Below are positions 45,694 to 54,076 of a stretch of 64,000 nt of DNA, one piece after another. The notes under the pieces are model-generated. The model saw nothing but the letters and a program-made list of their open reading frames with translations, made no database searches and was not told where the DNA came from. The stretch is taken from positions 46,424 to 110,423 of the forward strand of contig NZ_LQPJ01000107.1 of NCBI RefSeq assembly GCF_002101785.1, read 5' to 3'. The stretch's first letter is position 1. Each line of letters begins with the position of its first letter. The stretch is from Mycobacterium palustre (GTDB taxonomy: Bacteria; Actinomycetota; Actinomycetes; Mycobacteriales; Mycobacteriaceae). Position numbers and translations under genes: made by a program.

Positions 45694-46737
45694 TCAGGTT
45701 GAACTTCCGACTGTTTCGTACAGCGCGGGCATGACGGCCCGCGCGAAGCGTTCTTGGTTGGCTGCCGCGACGTCGGGAGCCAAGTTGCCGAACGCCGAGA
45801 CGACGATGAGGCCACCGGCATCGGTGCGACGCACGATCTCGCGGGTCTTCTCGATGACTTCGGCGGGCGTGCCCCACGGTTGCAGCTCGGCCAGGAAGTG
45901 TGCGAACTGCTCGCGGCCGTGCTTGGCGATGGTGCGCGCGATGTTGCCGTAATACTCGTAGCCCGGTGTCGCGGCCATCGTTTCGTCGGCGAATCCGTAA
46001 TGCTCGATCGTCGACCGGTAGTAAACGACGACCTGCTCGAACATCTGCGCAGCGATATCAGGGTCCTCGTGGCAAGCATTGAAGATGACCACCATCGGCT
46101 TGGGCGGATCGATACCCCGGTACCGCCGGTAGTGCTCGGTGTAGCGCTGAAGATCGCCGACCGTTTGGTCCCAAGGCTTCTGCAGGAAGATCATGATCCC
46201 GGCACCGAGGCGGGCCATCACCTCGGCGGACTCCGGCGAGATCGACGAGGCGAACACTCTCCCACGCAGCGGCGCCAACGGCGCCGGCCGCAACTGGACA
46301 CCACGGATGCGCCCGGTTTCGAACGCGTCCAGCAGCTCTGCGGCGTAACGGTCGAAAATCTGCCGGGATTCGCCCATCTCGACGCCGAAGCCGTCGAACT
46401 CCTGGCGGGCCAGCCCGCGCCCCATGCCCAGAATCAGCCGTCCGCCCGAGAGATGATCGAGCACGCACGCGTGTTCGGCCAGCCGGACCGGGTCGTGCCA
46501 CGGCAGCACCGATACCATCGTGCCGAGCTGCACCCGCTGCGTGCGCGCCGCAACCCACGTCAGGAACTGCAGCGGGTCCGTCGACATCGAATAATCCGCG
46601 AAGTGATGCTCGACCGCCCACACCGAATCGAAGCCTAGGAGTTCAGCACGGTCGGCGAGCGCCATCTCCGTTTGCCATACGTCGTGATCAGAACGGCCGT
46701 CGAGGTTCTGAAAGAAGTGGCCGTGCCCGATGCGCAT
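45694..46737 (-). CDS. LLM-class luciferase-like monooxygenase
   Basis: The start at MRIGHGHFF (ATG 46737) gives 347 aa; an in-frame start at 46758 is less natural. Features are LGFDSVWAVEHHFADY, the flavin-type EHH motif of bacterial-luciferase relatives, then LDHLSGGRLILGMGRGLARQEFDGF and FASSISPESAEVMARLGAG. It is the first gene of an LLM pair on the minus strand and is divergent from the DUF1295-like gene at 46874. A near-palindrome of the AACGATCGTT type lies between them. Confidence 0.86.
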   Translation of the reverse strand: MRIGHGHFFQNLDGRSDHDVWQTEMALADRAELLGFDSVWAVEHHFADYSMSTDPLQFLTWVAARTQRVQLGTMVSVLPWHDPVRLAEHACVLDHLSGGRLILGMGRGLARQEFDGFGVEMGESRQIFDRYAAELLDAFETGRIRGVQLRPAPLAPLRGRVFASSISPESAEVMARLGAGIMIFLQKPWDQTVGDLQRYTEHYRRYRGIDPPKPMVVIFNACHEDPDIAAQMFEQVVVYYRSTIEHYGFADETMAATPGYEYYGNIARTIAKHGREQFAHFLAELQPWGTPAEVIEKTREIVRRTDAGGLIVVSAFGNLAPDVAAANQERFARAVMPALYETVGSST

Positions 46738-46839
46738 CAGCGGGCACCAGCATCGCACGGCGGAGATAGCTGAACGACCGTAAACGTGCGGTGACGGTAG
46801 CGCATGTGGAAAACCCTAGCAGTGTTTCAAAAGTTTGTG

Positions 46840-46849
46840 ACCGATCGTT
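46840..46849. promoter_or_regulatory. ACCGATCGTT palindrome (one mismatch) with flanking repeats
   Basis: This variant of the recurrent palindrome lies 24 bp before the GTG at 46874 and 102 bp before the divergent LLM gene. It is followed by TCTCAAAAT, and ACCCTAG (near 46813) and TTAGGGT (46861) are inverted around it. Several of these words also occur in the twin promoters at 52.4 and 56.7 kb. Confidence 0.55.
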
Positions 46850-46873
46850 CTCAAAATTTGTTAGGGTGGCCCC

Positions 46874-47767
46874 GTGAACGATCTGGTCAGTAGCTTGGGT
46901 GTTAACCCGTCGAGCGACCTCAGTGTGTTTCTGTTCTGCGTTATCTTCACCTTCACGGTGGTGACAATCCTGTGGGTGGTCGGGCTGCTGCAGGGCAACC
47001 ACTCGATGATGGACGCCTGGTATGGTTTTGCCTTCGCCGTTCCGGCGTTGTTGGCGTATCTGATCGTCGGCGCACAGTCGGTCACCGCGGCGTTGCTGTT
47101 GTTCATGGTGATGCTGCACGGTGGGCGGCTGGGATGGTATCTGGCCGCGCGCTGGCGCCGGTACGTGCCCGTGCACGGCGGCGACCCGCGCTATTTGAAC
47201 TTCGTCAAGGAGATGTCACCCGGCTACTGGTGGAAGAGCTTCTTCCGGGTGATGGAGCCACAGGCCGTCATCATCGTGCTGATCGGCATGCCCGCCGTGG
47301 TCGGCATTCTGAAGAACCGGACACCTCACGGCGGCATCGGCCCGCTCGCGTTCGCCGGCCTGCTGGTGTTCATGGTCGGCCTTTACTTCGAGACGGTTGC
47401 GGACGCGCAATTGCAGTCGTTCCTGGCGCTGGATCAGCGCCCGCGCTACCTGAACACCGGCGTCTGGAAGCACAGCCGCCACCCCAACTACTTCGGGACC
47501 ACCACGGTCTGGTGGGGCATGTGGCTGGTGGCGGTCGCCGGCAATCCCGCCTGCTGGTGGACGGTGGTGGGCCCGATCATCAACACCATCATGCTGACGT
47601 CGGTCCTGGGTTCGGCCTTCCAGGACAACTATATGGGCGTACGGCCGGACTACCAGGAGCTGATGGCCCGCACCCGCCGATTCCTGCCGCTCCCCCTGTC
47701 GGCAGACACGATCGCACGCAACCAGACCAAGTTGGCCGAGCAGCGCGCCAAAGCAACCGCCGGCTGA
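46874..47767 (+). CDS. DUF1295 / steroid-5-alpha-reductase-like membrane enzyme
   Basis: This 297-aa polytopic protein ends with GVWKHSRHPNYFGTTTVWWGMW (near residue 200). That is the signature of the DUF1295 family, related to steroid 5-alpha-reductases and isoprenylcysteine methyltransferases. Members reduce double bonds of steroids or isoprenoids with NADPH or methylate them. The GTG start follows TAGGGTGGCCCC. The CrtI-like gene begins one base after its stop, so a reductase and a desaturase are tightly coupled. A membrane protein gene completes the operon. Confidence 0.85.
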   Translation: MNDLVSSLGVNPSSDLSVFLFCVIFTFTVVTILWVVGLLQGNHSMMDAWYGFAFAVPALLAYLIVGAQSVTAALLLFMVMLHGGRLGWYLAARWRRYVPVHGGDPRYLNFVKEMSPGYWWKSFFRVMEPQAVIIVLIGMPAVVGILKNRTPHGGIGPLAFAGLLVFMVGLYFETVADAQLQSFLALDQRPRYLNTGVWKHSRHPNYFGTTTVWWGMWLVAVAGNPACWWTVVGPIINTIMLTSVLGSAFQDNYMGVRPDYQELMARTRRFLPLPLSADTIARNQTKLAEQRAKATAG

Positions 47768-47768
47768 A

Positions 47769-49325
47769 ATGTACGACGCCATCGTCGTCGGCGGCGGCCA
47801 CCACGGCCTGACCTGCGCCACCTACCTCGCTCGCGCCGGCAAACGCGTCGTGGTACTCGAGCGCAAGCCCTGGCTTGGTGGCATGAGTTACTCGCGCGAA
47901 ACAGTCGCTGAGGCTCCAGGTTTCGTGATGAACCCATGCGCGGTTGACCTGCTCTTCACTAACTTGGAGCCGTCTATCATCAGCGAGCTCAAGCTGGAAT
48001 CCTTCGGCCTGCGCCAGGCCAGCCCGGATCCGTGGGGGGCTTACCTCGGGCCAGAAGGCCAGTCGATCGGGCTGTGGCGCTCACTCGACCGCACCGTCGA
48101 GGAGATCCGGCGGTATTCGAAACGGGACGCCTCCAAGTTCGCTCAGCTCTGCGAGATGTGGTGCGACTTCTGGTACGTGGCGGCGCCTTACCTCATGGAC
48201 CACCCCACCCGACCGCGGGCGAAGACCGTCGCCGAACTGGGGTGGCGCGCCGTGCGCAAGCGCCGCAATCTCGCGCCCGTCGCGCGCATGTTGGTGGCCT
48301 CCCCGCATCAGCTGATCGAGACGATGTTCGAGTCCGAAGAGGTCAAGTCGCTGCTCGCGATCTACGCCTCGGGTTCCGAAGCCCCGCTGCGGGAACCGGG
48401 ATCCGGAGCGGTGCTGGGGGTGATCATGCTGCACATCGGCTGGGGCATCAAACGCCCGGTCGGCGGCATGGCCGAATTCACCAACGCCCTGGCCGCGTGC
48501 CTGCGCCACCACGGCGGCGAGACCCGCACCGACGCTGAGGTCGAAGAAATCCTGGTCCGGGATGGGCAGGCCGCGGGGGTGCGACTGGTCGACGGTGAAG
48601 TGTTGCACGCCAAGCACGTCATTGCGGCCGTCGACCCGGTAACCCTCATGTGCAAACTGGTCGACTCGGCGCATGTCTCCGAGGCGGTGCTCGACGAGGT
48701 CCGCAACATCCGCATCAACGGCTGGGGCATCAACAACTCCAAAATCGACGTCGCGCTGTCCAAGCGCCCAAAGCTGTTGTGCGACAGACCAGAGCTGTGG
48801 GGCAGCTACATGCTCATCGGGGACAGTAAAGACTACGTCGACCGAGCGCTCGACACCGCGATGCACGGCCGAATTCCCGCCGAGATCCCGATGTGGGCCC
48901 TGATGCCGTCGGCCTTCGATCGCTCGCAGGTGCCGCGGGGCAGTGAAGGCGACACGATGTATCTGTTCTGCACCGCAGTCCCGCAGAACTTCGCCGACGG
49001 CAGCGGCTGGCAGCAACACCGGCAACCGTTCGCGGCTCAGGCGATACACAAGGTCGATGAAGTGGCGCCTGGTTTCGCCGGCACGGTCATCGGCAGCTGG
49101 GTAAAGAGTCCCGACGAACTGCGAGAGATGACGCACGAGGGCAGCTACGTGGTCGCCGACATGTCGCTGAACCAGATGGGCCCCAACCGCCCGACCGCGG
49201 CGCTGGCGGGCTACCGCACACCCATCCCCTGTTTGTGGCACACCGGTGCGGGCGCGCATCCGATGGGCGGCGTGCACGGCTGGGCGGGCAGGACCACCGC
49301 TCGCACGGTCCTCAAATCGCTCTAA
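47769..49325 (+). CDS. CrtI-like FAD oxidoreductase
   Basis: This 518-aa flavoprotein starts MYDAIVVGGGHHGLTCATYLARAGKRVVVLE and ends with LAGYRTPIPCLWHTGAGAHPMGG, then HGWAGRTTARTVL, the two FAD motifs of phytoene-desaturase-like enzymes. The GGGHHGL variant replaces the usual GAGxxG. The C-terminus closely matches the interrupted gene at 63555 (SGYRTPVRNLWHSGSGAHPVGG). It is the second gene of the operon from 46874. It probably introduces or removes double bonds in a hydrophobic chain at the membrane. Confidence 0.88.
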   Translation: MYDAIVVGGGHHGLTCATYLARAGKRVVVLERKPWLGGMSYSRETVAEAPGFVMNPCAVDLLFTNLEPSIISELKLESFGLRQASPDPWGAYLGPEGQSIGLWRSLDRTVEEIRRYSKRDASKFAQLCEMWCDFWYVAAPYLMDHPTRPRAKTVAELGWRAVRKRRNLAPVARMLVASPHQLIETMFESEEVKSLLAIYASGSEAPLREPGSGAVLGVIMLHIGWGIKRPVGGMAEFTNALAACLRHHGGETRTDAEVEEILVRDGQAAGVRLVDGEVLHAKHVIAAVDPVTLMCKLVDSAHVSEAVLDEVRNIRINGWGINNSKIDVALSKRPKLLCDRPELWGSYMLIGDSKDYVDRALDTAMHGRIPAEIPMWALMPSAFDRSQVPRGSEGDTMYLFCTAVPQNFADGSGWQQHRQPFAAQAIHKVDEVAPGFAGTVIGSWVKSPDELREMTHEGSYVVADMSLNQMGPNRPTAALAGYRTPIPCLWHTGAGAHPMGGVHGWAGRTTARTVLKSL

Positions 49326-49348
49326 TCCTGTTGTGCGAAGGGAAAAGC

Positions 49349-50101
49349 ATGGCGTTGAGCTCCATTTCGCCTGACAGCGCAATCAACATCGCTGCCGTGC
49401 GCGAAGCCAAAGTCCAGCGAGTCCTCATCTGGACCGGACCTATCATGTTGGTTCTGTTCTTGGTCTCGTTCTGGCTGGCCGGCTTCCTGCCACCGCACCG
49501 GCCCTCCGCCGCCTCGGATCAGATCGCGGGCCTATACAACGCACACCCGACGATGATCAGGGTGAACCTTGTGATCACCATGGCAGCGTGTGCGCTTTGG
49601 GTGCCGTGGGGCGTCGCGATAGCGGGCCAGATCCGGCGGATTCCGGGAGGCAAGGCGTTGGCAACGACGCAGATGCTGTCCTGTACGCTTTTCTCGCTGG
49701 AGTTCATCTGTCCGGTGGGAATCTGGATGGCGACGGCGTTCCGTTCCGATGACCGGCCCGTCGACGTGACCCGCGCGCTCAACGACGTCGGATGGATCCT
49801 GTTCGTCCTCGTCATTTGGTCGGTGGAAGTCCAGATGTTCTGTATCGCCGCGGCCGTTCTGATGGACACCCAACCCGACCCGATCCTCCCGCGATGGGTC
49901 GGCTACCTTTCGATATGGGCGGCCATCCTGATCATTCCCGCGGGGCTGATTCTGTTCTTCAAAACCGGCCCTTGGGCCTGGAATGGGATTGTGGGCTTCT
50001 TCATTCCGCTGACCGGGCTGGTCGCCTGGTTGCTGTCGATGACCTGGACGGTACACAAGGCACTGACTCAGCAGATCGCTGAGGGTACGGGGCCCGAGTA
50101 A
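49349..50101 (+). CDS. Membrane protein with FFKTGPWAWNG motif (paralogue 1 of 3)
   Basis: The 250-aa product from ATG 49349 (after GAAGGGAAAAGC) has about six hydrophobic helices. Family signature: MATAFRSD, then LNDVGW, then D.QPDPILPRW.GY, then LILFFKTGPWAWNG (near 205). The genes at 51497 and 55752 share the same pattern. All three lie next to a flavoprotein gene. I do not recognise a named family; an electron-transfer partner, substrate carrier or membrane anchor for the flavoprotein are guesses. Confidence 0.78.
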   Translation: MALSSISPDSAINIAAVREAKVQRVLIWTGPIMLVLFLVSFWLAGFLPPHRPSAASDQIAGLYNAHPTMIRVNLVITMAACALWVPWGVAIAGQIRRIPGGKALATTQMLSCTLFSLEFICPVGIWMATAFRSDDRPVDVTRALNDVGWILFVLVIWSVEVQMFCIAAAVLMDTQPDPILPRWVGYLSIWAAILIIPAGLILFFKTGPWAWNGIVGFFIPLTGLVAWLLSMTWTVHKALTQQIAEGTGPE

Positions 50102-50163
50102 GCGGGCCCAGCCGCAACCGGGTTTGCGCTTCGCTCACGGTACCTGGTTGTCCCGGCGCGACC

Positions 50164-51495
50164 TCAGCAGAAGCGACCTTCCCTACATCGACGCCCGCGT
50201 GAGCCAATCAGGTTGCGCGCGGCCCGGTTTCCGAATTCCACCGCGGTGTTCTGCCCGGCCGCCGACATGAAGTCGGCGGCGTACTGCACCGGCGATGCTG
50301 GATCGAGCCCGGCGTTGAGGCGACCGATCTCCTGGTAGGCGCCGATGCGGGTGAACGGCAACGCCCGCCGCCATCGAGTCACGTGGGTGAACTCGACGGA
50401 GCCACGCAGTTCGGGGAACACCTTGAAGACGCTCGCCAAGGTGTGCTCGATCAACTGCTCGTCTGGTGCGTCGATCATCCGCTCCGACGCCCCGGTCTCC
50501 CACAGGCAACTCAGCAGGCCGTGGCCGGCCGGTGCTCGGTCCGGCGCCTTGTTGTGGTCGAGGAACATCAGCGCGACGTCGGGATCCTCCACCGAGGGAA
50601 ACATCACGAGGAACGCCGGGCAGTCCGGCGGCCTGGTGGTGCCGACGGCGACACTGACACATTGGGTGTAGCCAAGGCTTTGGTTGAGCGGACCGAGGAC
50701 GCCGCGATCATCGACGCAGATGGCTGTCGCCTCGGGCAGCGGGCAGGTGACGACGCAGGCGTCGTACTCCGTTGCGGTGCCAGAATGGCTTACGCGCACT
50801 CGGTTTTCGGTTCGAAGCACCTCGGTGACGGGCGTTTGTAGGTGTACCTTGAGCCGCGCGGCCAGCGCCTCGGGCAGGCTGCCCTGCCCGCCGACGGCAG
50901 CAAGGATCTTCGCGGTGAAGATGTTGGCGATTCCGGAGAACAATTCCACCTTTGACACCTTGTCGGTGTCGGCGATCAGCATGGTGCGCACGATCGGCTC
51001 ACACAGGTAACTGTCCAGTTCGGCGGACAGCGCTCGCGTGGCGTAGGCGCGGGCGCTTTCGGTGTCGAGCGGTGCGGCCTTGCGCATGTCGGCGTAGTCC
51101 AGGCGGCCCCGGGCCTTGGCCATCGCCACGTCCACCACCAGCCGGGCCACCCGAAGCTTGGCGCTCGGCGAAAGCAGCGGCGTCGTCACGCCCGACCGCA
51201 CCATCTTGTCCATATCGAGCAGATGGGTCGTTCCGGCGCGACGAATCCCGATATAGGGCGCCGTGCGGCGCATCTCGATGCCGAGTGCGCGCGCCAGCTC
51301 CAAATAGCTGTGGTAAGTCGAACCCAGCGCGGAGGCGCCCGTGTCGATTGCGTACCCGTCGCGCCGTACCGTCTGGACACGCCCGCCCGGTGAGTTGGTG
51401 GCCTCGAAAACATCGACCTCCCAGCCCGCCGCCTGTAAGCGATAGCCCGCTGTCAGTCCCGCCACGCCCGCGCCGACGATCGCCGCCCGAACCAC
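50164..51495 (-). CDS. FAD-dependent oxidoreductase (PPOX/amine-oxidase-like)
   Basis: The GTG at 51495 starts two codons before the RAAIVGAGVAGLTAGYRLQAAG motif and lies one base after the stop of the upstream membrane gene; the product is 443 aa. EATNSPGGRVQTVRRDGYAIDTG follows. QYAADFMSAAGQNTAVEFGNRAA near 415 is the C-terminal FAD motif. The closest relative is 56803-58188 (shared SKLR.ARVV.DVA, AAPLDTE.AR, LLADSDKVS-like and APAGHGLLS segments). It is co-transcribed with the FFKTGP-type membrane protein. Confidence 0.88.
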   Translation of the reverse strand: MVRAAIVGAGVAGLTAGYRLQAAGWEVDVFEATNSPGGRVQTVRRDGYAIDTGASALGSTYHSYLELARALGIEMRRTAPYIGIRRAGTTHLLDMDKMVRSGVTTPLLSPSAKLRVARLVVDVAMAKARGRLDYADMRKAAPLDTESARAYATRALSAELDSYLCEPIVRTMLIADTDKVSKVELFSGIANIFTAKILAAVGGQGSLPEALAARLKVHLQTPVTEVLRTENRVRVSHSGTATEYDACVVTCPLPEATAICVDDRGVLGPLNQSLGYTQCVSVAVGTTRPPDCPAFLVMFPSVEDPDVALMFLDHNKAPDRAPAGHGLLSCLWETGASERMIDAPDEQLIEHTLASVFKVFPELRGSVEFTHVTRWRRALPFTRIGAYQEIGRLNAGLDPASPVQYAADFMSAAGQNTAVEFGNRAARNLIGSRGRRCREGRFC

Positions 51496-51496
51496 G

Positions 51497-52234
51497 TCAG
51501 GCCGCCTTCGCCGTTGCTGGCGGCATGGCGGGCACGTCGTCGAGGCGGTGCAACGCACGGCGGACCGTGTACGTCATCACGAAGAACCAGACCCAGAACG
51601 TCGCGAAGGGCAGGTAGAAGCCGAAAATTCCGTTCCAGGCGAACGGCCCGGTCTTGAAGAAGAAGATGATGCTCAGCGGGATCAGGTCCAGCATGAAGAA
51701 CACGTTGAACCACCCCGCCCAACGAGGAATGATCGGATCGGGGTCCTCATCGGCCAGTGAGGCGTAAATGATGCTGATAACCACGAAGTAAAACGGGGCG
51801 ATCACCCCGAGGAACTGCAACCAGGCGATGTCGTTGAGCAACTGCACAAGCTTCGGGTCGCGGTCCGACCGAAACGAGGCAGTGAGCCACCAGCCTGCGG
51901 GGTAGGCGGTGAGCAGCACGTTAGTGCAGCCGGCGATGATCTGACAGAAGGTGAGAATGCCGGGCTTGCCCTCCACGGCCGCGATGAGTTTGGCAAGCAT
52001 TGCCGTCCACGGCACATAGAACATCGAGCCGACGAGCACCAGCACCATTCCGACGCGGATCCCGGCGACGTTGGAGTGATAAACGTGGGTGATGTGGATG
52101 GCGTCCCAGGTGGGAGGTTGAGAGGGAAAGAACCGCGCGAGCGGCAAGATGCCGACCATGAGGAACGCGATGTAGACGAACCCACTCCATGAAGTGCGTT
52201 GCAGGAGCCTCAGATTGGCCTGTGGCGATAGCAT
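51497..52234 (-). CDS. Membrane protein with FFKTGPFAWNG motif (paralogue 2 of 3)
   Basis: This 245-aa polytopic protein has the family pattern TASFRSD, LLNDIAWLQF, DPDPIIPRWAGW and IIFFFKTGPFAWNGIFGF. It is the first gene of the operon with the flavoprotein at 50164 and starts at ATG 52234. An AACGGTCGTT palindrome lies 59 bp upstream. It is divergent from the flavoprotein at 52536, so two flavoprotein operons share one promoter region with two palindromes. Confidence 0.78.
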   Translation of the reverse strand: MLSPQANLRLLQRTSWSGFVYIAFLMVGILPLARFFPSQPPTWDAIHITHVYHSNVAGIRVGMVLVLVGSMFYVPWTAMLAKLIAAVEGKPGILTFCQIIAGCTNVLLTAYPAGWWLTASFRSDRDPKLVQLLNDIAWLQFLGVIAPFYFVVISIIYASLADEDPDPIIPRWAGWFNVFFMLDLIPLSIIFFFKTGPFAWNGIFGFYLPFATFWVWFFVMTYTVRRALHRLDDVPAMPPATAKAA

Positions 52235-52292
52235 CTCACATCCTCCTTGATGTAGGACCGTCCCCTACGTCGACGTGAATCGGAGAAACGTA

Positions 52293-52302
52293 AACGGTCG
52301 TT
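52293..52302. promoter_or_regulatory. AACGGTCGTT palindrome variant
   Basis: A one-mismatch copy of the recurrent AACGATCGTT site, intergenic, 59 bp upstream of the membrane protein gene at 52234 (minus strand). It is paired with the site at 52404 that serves the divergent gene. Confidence 0.5.
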
Positions 52303-52403
52303 GCCATCCTCGTGTCGTCACAGACTATCGCGCAGACTAATGCTTCCACCTCCGCCGTGAAGTGGGCAACCCGCCATCGGGATGAGCGTCACGCGGTTGC
52401 GGT

Positions 52404-52450
52404 AACGATAGTTGACAACTTCCTTTTATAAACCCTAGTGTCTCAAAATA
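52404..52450 (+). promoter_or_regulatory. Promoter of flavoprotein 52536, operator overlapping -35
   Basis: AACGATAGTT (52404-52413) runs into TTGACA (52412-52417). TAGTGT (52436-52441) follows at an 18-bp spacing, a good sigma-A-type -35/-10 pair. TCTCAAAATA (52441-52450) comes next. The arrangement is repeated at 56724-56770. The palindrome over the -35 box predicts repression by a dimeric regulator. The 5' leader would be about 90 bases. Confidence 0.7.
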
Positions 52451-52535
52451 GCCACCCACACGGACGCCGGGCTTCTCGAGTTGTGCTCCGTACCAGGAAC
52501 CCGGCGTCCAACGATGTCTGAATAGGGGCGAATCG

Positions 52536-53879
52536 ATGACCGGACCGGCTCCGTCCGGCGATCCGTACGACGTCATTGTGGTCGGCGCCGGCCCGTCAGG
52601 ACTCGCGGCGGCGCACCGGTTGGCGAAGGCTGGTCTTGCGGTCCGGATTCTGGAAGCGACCGACCGGGTCGGCGGCAAGATGTCGACCCGCCAACGCGAT
52701 GGGTTTGTGGCGGACAACGGCGCCCTGTTCGTCACCAGCACCTACCACAACGTGCTGTCGATCGTCGACGAGGTCGGCATGGGCAACGACGTCGCGCCGA
52801 CCAAGTTCATCCTCAGCGTGGTCCGCGACGGCGTCCTGCACGATCTCGACGGCGATCACCTGGTCTCGTCGATCGCCACGACCAAGCTGTTGTCGGTGCG
52901 GGCCAAGGCCGAACTCGTCAAGCTCGTGCCGGAGCTCATCCGGTCGAGAAAGGCGCTCTACGATCGCATTCCGACGACCGGGCGGTACGACACCGAAAGC
53001 GTCACCGACTGGGCGCGAGCGCACTTGAGCCCGGAGTTGCAGGAGTTTCTGATCGGTGCGGTGATGCGGGGGATTGCGGCGACCTCCGGTGACGACACGT
53101 CACGAGTGGACTTCCTGGCGCTGCTCACCCTCCTCGGCGGGGCGAAGATCCTGGCGTTCAAGGACGGAATGAGCTCCTACCCGGAGCGGTTGGCGCAGGA
53201 CAAGAAGGTCGACCTGGGTGCCGCGGTGAACCTCGTCGAAGACGTCGACGGCGGGGTGACCGTGAAATGGGCGGACGTCAGCGGAACCCAGCGGATCGAG
53301 CGCGCCGCCGCCTGCGTGGTGGCGACACCGGGCCGAGTGACCGCCGAACTGGTTCCCCAGCTCGACGACTGGCGCAAAGGTTTCCTGCGGCGGGTGAAAC
53401 ACAACCCGGAAATGATCATGACCGTCGGACTGTCCCGGCGGCCGGCGCTGCGGTCCACCTACGTGTTGGTACCGAAATCCGAACACCCGTTCATCACCGG
53501 TGTCATGGTGGACCACCATAAGGCCGAAGGGCGGGTGCCGGGCGGCAAGGGTCTGCTGACGCTGGCGATCCTGGACACCTGGGCGCGAGACCATTGGAAC
53601 GACGATGACGACGACATCCGCCGCGCGGTGCTGGGCGGGCTGGAGAAGATCCTGCCGGGAATCGGCGACGCCGTGGAGTTCGTCGACGTCAACCGCTGGT
53701 ATCTAGAGGTCAGCCCGATCGGGTTCTACCGCGATCTCGGCAAGTTCCGCGCGCTGTGTGAGCACGACACCCGCATCCAGCTGGCCGGCGACTCGCAGAG
53801 CATGCAGAACATCGAAGCCGCGACGACGACGGGGCTGCGGGCAGCCGACCGGCTGCTGGCGACCGGAATTCTGCGCTGA
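52536..53879 (+). CDS. FAD-dependent oxidoreductase (PPOX/amine-oxidase-like)
   Basis: This 447-aa protein has [21 protein letters not shown] (residues 13-33), [17 protein letters not shown] and the C-terminal [26 protein letters not shown]. It belongs to the same superfamily as 6326 and 56803 but to a separate branch; the central part [22 protein letters not shown] resembles PPOX. Its promoter is one of the twin promoters. The half-dikinase follows after 197 bp with its own palindrome. Confidence 0.88.
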   Translation: MTGPAPSGDPYDVIVVGAGPSGLAAAHRLAKAGLAVRILEATDRVGGKMSTRQRDGFVADNGALFVTSTYHNVLSIVDEVGMGNDVAPTKFILSVVRDGVLHDLDGDHLVSSIATTKLLSVRAKAELVKLVPELIRSRKALYDRIPTTGRYDTESVTDWARAHLSPELQEFLIGAVMRGIAATSGDDTSRVDFLALLTLLGGAKILAFKDGMSSYPERLAQDKKVDLGAAVNLVEDVDGGVTVKWADVSGTQRIERAAACVVATPGRVTAELVPQLDDWRKGFLRRVKHNPEMIMTVGLSRRPALRSTYVLVPKSEHPFITGVMVDHHKAEGRVPGGKGLLTLAILDTWARDHWNDDDDDIRRAVLGGLEKILPGIGDAVEFVDVNRWYLEVSPIGFYRDLGKFRALCEHDTRIQLAGDSQSMQNIEAATTTGLRAADRLLATGILR

Positions 53880-54036
53880 CGCGCCTGGCCCCGGCGCCGA
53901 CTGCGCTTTGAATGGGCTGCAGCGCAAGCGGCTCCACGAGGCAGATCGTCGGCCGATCATCGCCGTGCCGGATGGTAACTGGGCATGCGCGTCTCATATT
54001 TGCAAACCCGTTGCGCATCAGCCAAGATGCCAGAAG

Positions 54037-54050
54037 CTAACGATCGTTAG
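54037..54050. promoter_or_regulatory. CTAACGATCGTTAG perfect palindrome
   Basis: A perfect 14-bp palindrome with the recurrent AACGATCGTT core, in the 197-bp gap and 26 bp before the half-dikinase ATG. A bound repressor here would block transcription into the half-dikinase and the membrane protein gene. Confidence 0.65.
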
Positions 54051-54076
54051 TGCGGCGCCTGTGACGGAGTCTTTCG

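Noticed and set aside
48081..49382. Minus-strand open frame of 433 aa opposite the CrtI-like gene
   Set aside because: A shadow of a real gene with both FAD motifs on the plus strand; no domain in the shadow.
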